A stretch of 5,747 nucleotides of DNA from JAAFHN01 sp031421855 (lineage in GTDB: Bacteria > Pseudomonadota > Gammaproteobacteria > Burkholderiales > Burkholderiaceae_C), in contig JANOPN010000016.1 in NCBI GenBank assembly GCA_031421855.1, positions 1-5,747 on the forward strand, in the 5' to 3' direction. How positions within the stretch are numbered: the stretch's first letter is position 1; the number at the start of each line of letters is the position of its first letter. The notes under the pieces are model-generated. The model was not told the DNA's origin. It was given only the letters and a program-made list of their open reading frames with translations, and made no database searches. Shown here piece by piece: positions 1 to 5,747 of the stretch. The position numbers and the translations under genes were made by a program.

Positions 1-979
1 CCCAAAGGCCACCAATTGCTGGCGGCACCATTTATGAAAATGCAGCACATGCACTTTGTCGGTCAAGCCTTTGGCGGTCATGCTGCTGGCCAGCTTCACG
101 CCCAGCGGTTCGTTAAAGCAGAGCATGAGGATGGGTTTGGATGTCGGCGTGCAGGCCTTGGCCAAATACTCTGCGCGGTAGCCCAAAATCATCGTTTTGC
201 CCGAGCCCGCCACGCCGTGGATGACGCGGTGGCCGTCGCCTAGGCTGCGAGCGAGCTGCTCTTGTTGCAAGTCCATCACTTGCATCATGCTGGGCAGGTC
301 AGCGTCCAGGTCTGCGGTGGTCGGTGAGGAGTCAAACAGTGCGGTTTGGGTGGGCACACGCACCTGCGGAAACATGATCCAGCGCACCCGCTCCAGCATC
401 GGCAAGCTCATCGCGCCGCGCGAGCCAAACGGAAACATGTCCCCGCAGGCGGCTTTGAAGCTCTTCTGGGTCGACGGTGTCCAGCATCTCGTCTTTGCAG
501 ATCACGCGCGTCGGCTCGATTGCTTGGTCTAGGCCGCCATCGGTGAGTTGTTTGCGAGTGATCTGAGTCAGCACCACCCCGTAGCTCCAGGGGAAAGCGA
601 GCTTGTTGGCGTGCGGGCCACCGCTTTGCACCAGCTGCGGGTCACGCTGCAACGCGTCGATGACTTGGTGGGCGTATTGGCGGGCTTGCTCCAGCGGGTT
701 AATGACGTTTTTGGGGATGCCGTCGGGGAGGATGGTCCAGGTTTGGCGGTCAACTTGTTGAATGGTTCTGGGCTTCCAGTCTTTCACCTCCAAAATCAAA
801 ATGCCTCGGATCGGGTGCATCACACAAAAATCAGGATGCGCGTTTTTTGGCCCCATGGGCACGTCGTACCACAGCAAATAGTCGTCGTCGAGTTTGGCCT
901 CCAAGCGCTCGGCGAGCCGTCGTTCGCCAGCCGTCATTCGCGAGACGCATGAGCCAAATGAAGGGATCAAAGTTGCCAT
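1..979 (-). pseudogene. NERD nuclease-like/UvrD-type helicase fusion, frameshifted, 3' end beyond window
   Basis: The start ATG is at 979, and the first 180 residues read cleanly as a NERD (nuclease-related) domain. The N-terminus is MATLIPSFGSCVSRMTAGER, followed by PDF (D50) and a strand ending in LEVKDW (E64, K66), which fits the PD-(D/E)XK-like layout of the family. This frame then runs into unrelated sequence and stops at 332-334 (215 residues). From about 438 down to 1 the next frame is open and reads as the first part of a UvrD/Rep-like superfamily 1 helicase: MFPFGSRGAMSLPMLERVRW, then Walker A GVAGSGKT (216-193), a motif Ia-like ILMLCFNEPLG, and VHVLHFHKWC. With one base removed, the gene is continuous for 326 residues to the window edge. 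The NERD-plus-helicase architecture is known; its substrate is not, though a DNA-processing role is the usual inference. Either the gene is inactivated, the two domains are made separately (an ATG lies at 438), or the extra base is a sequencing error. No good Shine-Dalgarno precedes 979; the start is chosen because it matches the family's typical N-terminus. Confidence 0.85.
439..445 (-). other. Frameshift site between the NERD and helicase reading frames
   Basis: On the coding (minus) strand the NERD frame reads CTG CGG GGA and then one surplus base before ATG TTT CCG, where the helicase frame takes over. A run of four C on the plus strand (441-444, GGGG in the gene) sits at the junction. 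This is the commonest context for a single-base indel or a homopolymer read error. Upstream the gene translates sensibly only in the first frame, and downstream only in the second. The exact extra base cannot be fixed without a homologue alignment: dropping a G gives R-D-M-F-P, and dropping the A gives R-G-M-F-P. Confidence 0.8.
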
Positions 980-1127
980 GAGGTGGAGCTAAAACTAAAT
1001 CAATTCAAAATACATAGCAACAAACCCAATGAATCCGGTGACCAAAGGCACAAAACAGCATCAAAACGCATCAACAGAGCTCAACAACGTATTCACAGCC
1101 CTCTGCGCGTAAAGCGTTGGACTTCTC
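980..1127. other. Non-coding gap between lolD and the NERD-helicase gene
   Basis: The 148 bases between the lolD stop and the NERD gene start hold no credible gene; the short plus-strand frame here has no homology I recognise. It is more A-rich on the plus strand than its neighbours. It contains loose, roughly 10-base-spaced repeats at about 1051-1088 (CAAAACAGCAT, CAAAACGCAT, CAACAGAGCT, CAACAAC). No GC-rich hairpin followed by a T-run was found for ending lolCD transcription in the minus direction. No clear -35/-10 pair was found for the NERD gene, although the 980-1020 part is AT-rich enough to host one. Confidence 0.5.
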
Positions 1128-1814
1128 CTAAGCCTGACCAACCCCCAAAACCCCAGAATCAAGCCGAAGCTGGCGGCTGCACCGCTTGGCGAGCAACGGG
1201 TCGTGGGTGACTAAAACAAAGGCGGTGCCTTGGGTGTGGGCGAGTTCCAGCATGAGGTCGAACACGAGGCTGGCTGTGGTTTTGTCCAGGTTGCCTGTCG
1301 GCTCATCCGCCAACACGCAGCGCGGGTTGCCAACCAAAGCTCGGGCTACCGCCACTCGTTGGCGCTCACCGCCTGACAGCTCGCTTGGGCGGTGTTGAAC
1401 GCGCTCAGCCAAACCGACACTGGCTAGCACGTCTGTGGCTCGCGCTTTGGCTTGCGCGGCGGTTTGACCGCGCACGCGCAGAACCATGGCGACGTTTTCC
1501 AACGCGCTGAGTTCGGGTAGCAGGTGATGAAATTGATACACAAAGCCCAAATTGGCGTTGCGCCAGCGGCCTTGCTCGGTGGCATTCATCGACGCCCACG
1601 GTTTGTCCATCAAGGCGATGTGGCCGCTCGTAGGGGCATCAAGCCCGCCCAACAAGTGCAATAGCGTGCTTTTGCCCGAGCCAGACGCGCCGACGATGGC
1701 CAAAGTTTCACCGGCGTGCACGGTCAAGCTCAGGTCGCGCAGCACGGTGACGTCAAGCGGCCCCTCAACGAAGCGTTTGCTCACGCCGTTGGCTTTGAGG
1801 ATGACGTCACTCAT
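1128..1814 (-). CDS. lolD: LolD, ATP-binding subunit of the lipoprotein-releasing ABC transporter
   Basis: This 228-residue protein has the complete set of ABC ATPase motifs: Walker A GASGSGKST (residues 42-50), Q-loop Q94 in FVYQFHHLLPEL, signature LSGGERQRVAVARAL (from 146), Walker B CVLADEPTGNLD (166-177) and switch histidine H204 in LVTHDP. The FHHLLPEL stretch after the Q-loop is characteristic of LolD within the MacB/LolD/FtsE group, and the length matches the family (about 230). In the known system, LolD hydrolyses ATP on the cytoplasmic face of the inner membrane. This drives extraction of outer-membrane lipoproteins by the LolC/LolE-type permease and handover to the periplasmic chaperone LolA. 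Its ATG overlaps the end of lolC by 8 bases (1807-1814), so translation is probably coupled; no Shine-Dalgarno stands before it. No residue looks damaged. MacB- or FtsE-type ATPases are the alternatives, but the adjacent LolC-type permease makes LolD the best call. Confidence 0.95.
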   Translation of the reverse strand: MSDVILKANGVSKRFVEGPLDVTVLRDLSLTVHAGETLAIVGASGSGKSTLLHLLGGLDAPTSGHIALMDKPWASMNATEQGRWRNANLGFVYQFHHLLPELSALENVAMVLRVRGQTAAQAKARATDVLASVGLAERVQHRPSELSGGERQRVAVARALVGNPRCVLADEPTGNLDKTTASLVFDLMLELAHTQGTAFVLVTHDPLLAKRCSRQLRLDSGVLGVGQA

Positions 1815-3054
1815 AGCGCAGCGCCTGTGCGGGGTTCACTCGGCTGGCACGCCAGCTGGGGTACAGCGTGGCGACGAAGGCCAAAATCAACGAGATCACG
1901 GCTACCGGCACGATGTCAGAGACCATTGGCGAGCTGGGCAAACGGCTGATCAGGTAGATGTCTCGGGGCAAAAAGCTCATGCCCAAAAGCCGTTCGATGA
2001 ATGGCACGATCACATCAATGTTGAAAGCGACCAACAGACCGAGCCCCAAGCCACCCAATGTGCCCATCACGCCCACGACCGAGCCTTGAACCATGAAGAT
2101 TTTCATGATGCTTGCAGGGCTGGCCCCCAGCGTGCGCAAAATCGCGATGTCGGCGCGCTTGTCGGTCACGCTCATCACCAAGGTGCTGACCAAGTTGAAG
2201 GCGGCGACTGCGACGATCAGGGTCAAAATGATGAACATCATGCGTTTTTCAACCTGAACCGCGGCAAACCAGGTTCGGTTTTGTTGGCTCCAGTCGCGCA
2301 CCAAGTGACCCTCGGGCAAATCGCGCGCCAGTTGCGCCGCCACCGCGCGCGCTTGGTGCAAATCAGTGAGTTTGACGCGCACACCCGTTGGGCCCTCGAG
2401 GCGAAAGATGCGGCCAACGTCGTCTTGGTGCATCAGCGCAAAATTGGCATCGTATTCAAAATGACCGCTGTCAAAGGTGCCCGCCACCCGAACTGACTTC
2501 ATTCGCGGCAGCATTCCCGCAGGAGTGGCTTGGCCGCTCGGTGCCATGAGCGTGACGCTGTCGCCCGTGCGGACACCCATTTGGCGGGCGAGTTCGATGC
2601 CCAAAATCGCTTCAAACGAGCCCGATCGCAGCTGGGTTGCCGCGCGGCTGACCTGTTGGCCGATCTCGGACACGTCGGCCTCGGTTGCGGGGTTGATGCC
2701 ACGCAAGACCACGCCCTTGATGTCGTCGCCGCGCGACAACAGCGCCTGCGAGGTGATGAAGCTGGAGGCGCCCAGCACCTGGGGGTTGCGTTTGGCAACC
2801 GCGATGGTTGATACCACGTCGGCCAAGGGCAGACCGCCTTGACCATAGATTTCGATGTGCGAGACCACGCCCAGCATGCGGTCGCGCACCTCTTTTTGAA
2901 ACCCGTTCATCACTGACAACACGATCACCAAGGCCGCTACACCCAAGCCAATGCCCAGCATCGACACGGTGCTGATGAATGAGATGAAGCCGTTTCGCCC
3001 CGAGGCGCGACCTGCGCGGGTGTAGCGCCAGCCCAGTTCGAGTTCAAAACCCAT
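1807..3054 (-). CDS. lolC: LolC/LolE-type lipoprotein-releasing ABC transporter permease
   Basis: This 415-residue inner-membrane permease has the expected four-helix plan. TM1 is at about 24-49 (FISTVSMLGIGLGVAALVIV, then LSVMNGF). A large periplasmic domain covers about 52-268. TM2 is at about 272-296 (MFIILTLIVAVAAFNLVSTL), followed by the cytoplasmic DKRADIAILRTLGAS coupling segment. TM3 is at about 319-346 and TM4 at about 380-398, ending in YPSWRASRVNPAQALRYE. The N-terminal ELGWRYTRA and VLSVMNGF and the TM2/RTLGAS block are hallmarks of the LolC/E family (MacB-like periplasmic domain plus FtsX domain). It extracts mature lipoproteins from the inner membrane in complex with LolD. Only one permease gene is in the window. 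Many proteobacteria use a single permease as a homodimer, so C versus E naming is arbitrary. The frame is open up to an ATG at 3186, but that would add 44 non-family residues and overlap the divergent gene, so ATG 3054 is preferred, although it lacks a Shine-Dalgarno. Confidence 0.93.
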   Translation of the reverse strand: MGFELELGWRYTRAGRASGRNGFISFISTVSMLGIGLGVAALVIVLSVMNGFQKEVRDRMLGVVSHIEIYGQGGLPLADVVSTIAVAKRNPQVLGASSFITSQALLSRGDDIKGVVLRGINPATEADVSEIGQQVSRAATQLRSGSFEAILGIELARQMGVRTGDSVTLMAPSGQATPAGMLPRMKSVRVAGTFDSGHFEYDANFALMHQDDVGRIFRLEGPTGVRVKLTDLHQARAVAAQLARDLPEGHLVRDWSQQNRTWFAAVQVEKRMMFIILTLIVAVAAFNLVSTLVMSVTDKRADIAILRTLGASPASIMKIFMVQGSVVGVMGTLGGLGLGLLVAFNIDVIVPFIERLLGMSFLPRDIYLISRLPSSPMVSDIVPVAVISLILAFVATLYPSWRASRVNPAQALRYE

Positions 3055-3139
3055 GGGATGCGGCGGTGGGTTGATGGCGAAAAAAGGTGGGAAATTGGGC
3101 GGTTTTGGGTGATCTGCGCATACGACAATCTTAAGTTGT
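3055..3139. promoter_or_regulatory. Divergent intergenic spacer, presumed promoters for lolCD and for the recJ unit
   Basis: These 85 bases separate two head-to-head units and must carry, or lie close to, both promoters unless these sit inside the coding regions. No -35/-10 pair near consensus was found on either strand. The best rightward candidates (TTGGGC at 3095, with weak AT-rich hexamers around 3121-3133) match poorly. A short interrupted inverted repeat spans 3118-3143, with inner arms ACAA/TTGT (3125-3128, 3136-3139) and outer arms GCAT/ATGC (3118-3121, 3140-3143). Its right side includes the proposed ATG at 3140. It is short enough to be chance. Confidence 0.35.
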
Positions 3140-4132
3140 ATGCATAGAACCCAAAACGCCACCCAAGTTGCACCTGAATTCGCCAATCACACCGTGATTG
3201 CTCACGCCGTCGTCGACACGCCAGAGGCCCGCGCCTTCGTCGCTGCCTTACCCAGCGTTCGAGAAGCCTTGCAACGTTGGCAGCATGTCGTCGCGCCCCA
3301 CTCGCGCCATGCACTGAGCGCCGTGCACGAGCTGGCTTGGGCGCGCGCGCTGGGGCTAGGAGTCGTCGATTTGGCTGATGGCGCGATACCCATGGCTGCA
3401 TTGATGAGTGCTCAGCCGCATGAGCCCCAAGCCTGGGTGAGCTTGTGCCACTGGGATGTGGCGGTTGACACCGCGCGCTTGATTCCGGTCGAATTGCTTC
3501 AAATATCAGAGCAAGAGATCGAACAAATACGGCGACAACTGGCTGATTTGGCACAGAACGATGGCTGGGCGATGCTGCAAGCCCATCCCACGCAGGCGGC
3601 GACTTGGGCGATCAAGTGCGACAGCTTCAGGGGGCTGACCGTCGCTTCGTGGAGCCGGGTGGCCGATGCGGGCTTTGACGGCGGGGTTGATTCTTGGCTG
3701 GGCGAACTGGTCGGCCAAAGCCTGCGCCAATTGCGTCGCTTACAAAATGAGTTTCAGATGCTGATGTATACCGATTTGGCCAGCGAGGCGAGGATCGCGG
3801 CGGGTTTGTTGCCCATTAACTCGTTTTGGCTGCACGGCGCGGGTGCGGTGCGTGAACTGCCCGACGGGTTCGATCGCGCTGGGCGAAATGTCGCCCTCAG
3901 CATGCGCTTGACCGATGCCGCCTTGCGTGGCGACTGGGCGCAGTGGCGCGCCACTTGGGTCGAGCTCGACGCGGCTTTGATCGCCCAACTGCGCCGGGGT
4001 GAGCTGAAGTCTTTGACGCTGTGTGGTCCAAGCGGCTATTTGGCACTGGGTGAGGCCTCAATCGGTGTCAAGAGCCGTTTTTTAAGACTTATTGGCCGTT
4101 GGTCACCGGATTCATTGATCGGGATGCTATGA
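3140..4132 (+). CDS. Uncharacterised conserved protein encoded upstream of recJ (betaproteobacterial type)
   Basis: This gene encodes a 330-residue protein without signal peptide or membrane helices, so it is probably cytoplasmic. It has a mixed helical composition rich in Ala, Leu and Trp. The most distinctive segment is LPINSFWLHGAG (residues 224-235), a motif I associate with a conserved betaproteobacterial family that sits next to recJ. Database entries variously label that family RpfE-type regulatory protein or phosphoglycerate mutase. I see none of the metal-binding or phospho-histidine motifs that would support a mutase, so no reaction is assigned. Its stop (TGA, 4130-4132) overlaps the recJ ATG in the ATGA arrangement, indicating a shared transcript and probable translational coupling. 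The start is uncertain: ATG 3140 is used, but an in-frame GTG at 3194 (residue 19, just before IAHAVVD) would remove an N-terminal tail that looks poorly conserved. Neither start has a Shine-Dalgarno. That the gene is real is well supported by length, composition and coupling; its function is unknown. Confidence 0.8.
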   Translation: MHRTQNATQVAPEFANHTVIAHAVVDTPEARAFVAALPSVREALQRWQHVVAPHSRHALSAVHELAWARALGLGVVDLADGAIPMAALMSAQPHEPQAWVSLCHWDVAVDTARLIPVELLQISEQEIEQIRRQLADLAQNDGWAMLQAHPTQAATWAIKCDSFRGLTVASWSRVADAGFDGGVDSWLGELVGQSLRQLRRLQNEFQMLMYTDLASEARIAAGLLPINSFWLHGAGAVRELPDGFDRAGRNVALSMRLTDAALRGDWAQWRATWVELDAALIAQLRRGELKSLTLCGPSGYLALGEASIGVKSRFLRLIGRWSPDSLIGML

Positions 4133-5747
4133 AATGTGAAGTACGAGACGTGCCGCCTCGAGCGGCTTGGGCCTTGGAGCAAGCGGGTCTTGACCCAGTA
4201 TTGGCGCGGCTTTTGGCGGCGCGGGGCGTGGCGGCCGCTCCCGAGTTAGACGACGCGCTGGCGCAGTTGTTGCCGCCCAGCGGCTTGAAGGGCATTGACG
4301 CCGCGGCCAACATGTTGGCTGATGCCATTGCCGCAAACCAAAGCCTGTGCATCGTGGCGGATTACGACTGCGACGGCGCGACCGCTTGCGCGGTGGGTTT
4401 GCGCGGCTTGGCGCTTTTGGGTGCTAGTCGGGTGAGCTATTTGGTGCCCAACCGCGTCGTAGACGGGTATGGCCTCACGCCGCCCATTGCCAAGCGCGTC
4501 AAAGCCATGGGCGCCGACATGCTCATCACGGTCGACAACGGCATCGCCAGCATCGACGGCGTTGAACGCGCCAACGCGCTGGGTCTGAGCGTGCTGGTCA
4601 CTGACCACCATTTGCCCGCCATGCCCGACGCACAAGGCGTGGTGCCGCTTCCGGCCGCAGCCGGGTTGGTCAATCCAAACCAGCCCGGCTGCGACTTTGC
4701 GAGCAAAAGCATGGCGGGCGTGGGTGTGATGTTTTATGTGTTGCTGGCTTTGCGCGCCGAGATGCGCGCGCGCGGCGTGTTTGATGCCAAAAACCAGCCC
4801 AAGCTCGATGCCTTGCTGCCCTTGGTGGCTCTGGGCACGGTGGCTGACGTGGTTCGGCTCGATGCCAACAACCGCCGCTTGGTAGCGCAGGGCTTAAAGC
4901 GCATTCGCGCAGGCCTCGCACCGGTCGGCATGGCGGCTTTGTTTGCTGTGGCGGTGCGTGAACCCAAGCGCGCCAGCACCTTTGACTTTGGTTTTGCACT
5001 CGGGCCGCGCATCAATGCCGCTGGACGAATGAGTGACATGACCCTGGGCATCGAGTGTTTGACCACCGACGACCCGGTGCGTGCTCAAACCTTGGCTCGC
5101 GAGCTTGACGCGATCAACCGCGAGCGCCGCGACGTGGAGACGGGGATGCGCGAGCAAGCTGAGGCTGCGGTTGACGCGATGTTTGATGTCGAAGACGAGC
5201 CTCCAGCCGCAATCACGGTGTTCGACCCTGATTTTCACGAAGGCATTGTCGGTATCGTTGCCGGGCGAATCAAAGACCGAATGCATCGGCCCACCTTCGT
5301 TTTTGCACCCAGCGGAGCCCAGGGTAGCGAGAGTTTGCTCAAAGGCTCGGGCCGCAGTATCCCTGGGTTTCACCTGCGCGACGCGCTCGATTTGTTGGCC
5401 AAACGCCAGCCCCAGGTGCTCATTCGATTTGGCGGCCACGCCATGGCGGCGGGGTGCACTGTCAGCGAAGACGAAATCGCCAACTTCGAGGCTGGTTTTG
5501 AGGCCATCGCCAGTGAGTGGCTAGACGCGCAAACCTTGCAGCGTCGCTTGATGACCGATGGCCCCTTGCCACCGCAAGACCGGCGGATTGACGTCGCAGA
5601 CCTCCTGCACCAGCAAGTTTGGGGCAGTGGCTTCGACGCACCGGTTTTTTTGGATGACTTTGAAGTCGCCAACCAACGCTTGGTCGCTGAAAAACATTTG
5701 GGCCTCAAACTGCGCCAAGGCGAAAAATTGTTCGAAGCCATCTGGTT
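4129..5747 (+). CDS. recJ: RecJ, single-strand-specific 5'-3' DNA exonuclease (C-terminus beyond window)
   Basis: The frame is open from ATG 4129 to the window edge, 539 codons. E. coli RecJ has 577 residues, so roughly the last 30-40 are probably missing. The DHH-superfamily motifs are all visible: VADYDCDGATA (D78, D80, D82), TVDNG (D136), TDHH (D159, H160, H161) and VALGTVADVV (D240). Next come GPRINAAGRM (292-301), FHEGIVGIVAGR (369-380), the substrate-binding LKGSGRSIPG (404-413) and GGHAMAAG of DHHA1 (435-442). The C-terminal OB-like region begins after about 460. The aspartates and histidines bind the catalytic Mn/Mg ions. RecJ degrades single-stranded DNA 5' to 3' in RecF-pathway recombination, mismatch repair and base-excision repair, in the cytoplasm. 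The start overlaps the stop of the upstream gene by 4 bases, so it is probably translated by coupling; no strong ribosome-binding site is seen. No frame disruption or missing key residue was found. Confidence 0.96.
   Translation, partial: MKCEVRDVPPRAAWALEQAGLDPVLARLLAARGVAAAPELDDALAQLLPPSGLKGIDAAANMLADAIAANQSLCIVADYDCDGATACAVGLRGLALLGASRVSYLVPNRVVDGYGLTPPIAKRVKAMGADMLITVDNGIASIDGVERANALGLSVLVTDHHLPAMPDAQGVVPLPAAAGLVNPNQPGCDFASKSMAGVGVMFYVLLALRAEMRARGVFDAKNQPKLDALLPLVALGTVADVVRLDANNRRLVAQGLKRIRAGLAPVGMAALFAVAVREPKRASTFDFGFALGPRINAAGRMSDMTLGIECLTTDDPVRAQTLARELDAINRERRDVETGMREQAEAAVDAMFDVEDEPPAAITVFDPDFHEGIVGIVAGRIKDRMHRPTFVFAPSGAQGSESLLKGSGRSIPGFHLRDALDLLAKRQPQVLIRFGGHAMAAGCTVSEDEIANFEAGFEAIASEWLDAQTLQRRLMTDGPLPPQDRRIDVADLLHQQVWGSGFDAPVFLDDFEVANQRLVAEKHLGLKLRQGEKLFEAIW

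Noticed and set aside
439..445. Programmed ribosomal frameshifting to join the NERD and helicase domains
   Set aside because: The change needed is a +1 skip at CGG GGA C. There is no recognisable slippery stop context or stimulatory structure, and NERD-helicase homologues are, as far as I know, single-frame genes. An indel or read error is simpler.
1020..1127. Rho-independent terminator after lolD
   Set aside because: No stable GC stem followed by a T-run in the minus direction was found; only 3-4 base stems are possible.
983..1210. 75-codon plus-strand frame in the gap downstream of lolD
   Set aside because: It has a low-complexity Lys/Asn/Gln-rich translation, no ribosome-binding site, and runs into the lolD gene on the other strand.
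1552..2496. 314-codon open frame on the plus strand, antisense to lolD/lolC
   Set aside because: It lies entirely opposite two well-supported genes. Its His/Gln/Asp-rich translation has no family features and looks like a GC-rich shadow frame.
3055..3186. Upstream extension of lolC to ATG 3186
   Set aside because: The extra 44 residues do not resemble LolC/E N-termini and would overlap the divergent gene. ATG 3054 gives the normal family start.
4246..5439. Several long minus-strand frames opposite recJ (4246-4635, 4894-5439 and others)
   Set aside because: RecJ motifs cover the plus strand throughout. The minus-strand translations show no motifs and no start signals, and are shadows.

Overview
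The window reads as ordinary chromosomal DNA of a betaproteobacterium, most likely Burkholderiales and possibly Comamonadaceae-like. This rests on the GC-rich coding sequence, the protein sequence character of LolC, LolD and RecJ, and the placing of recJ next to an uncharacterised ~330-residue gene and a divergent lolCD pair. The assignment is from recalled family knowledge, not from a search.

Layout. Positions 1-979 (minus strand) hold a gene for a NERD-domain nuclease-like protein fused to a UvrD/Rep-type helicase. It runs off the left edge and carries a one-base frameshift near 439-445 that separates the two domains. A 148-base gap (980-1127) with no gene follows. Positions 1128-3054 (minus strand) hold lolC and lolD, overlapping by 8 bases. 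They encode the permease and ATPase of the inner-membrane ABC machine that releases outer-membrane lipoproteins. A short divergent spacer (3055-3139) separates them from two plus-strand genes. The first is an uncharacterised soluble protein (3140-4132). The second is recJ (from 4129), the single-strand-specific 5'-3' exonuclease, which overlaps the first by 4 bases and runs off the right edge with 539 codons present.

How the genes fit together. There are two divergent transcription units, lolC-lolD leftwards and unknown gene-recJ rightwards, and both pairs look translationally coupled. The NERD-helicase gene lies downstream of lolD on the same strand. It may be read through from lolCD or have its own promoter; no terminator or strong promoter was recognised between them. 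RecJ and the NERD-helicase both concern DNA metabolism, but nothing in the sequence ties them functionally.

No mobile element, CRISPR array, rRNA or tRNA was seen. I find no convincing new multi-gene system. The points most worth a second look are the frameshifted nuclease-helicase and the uncharacterised gene coupled to recJ.
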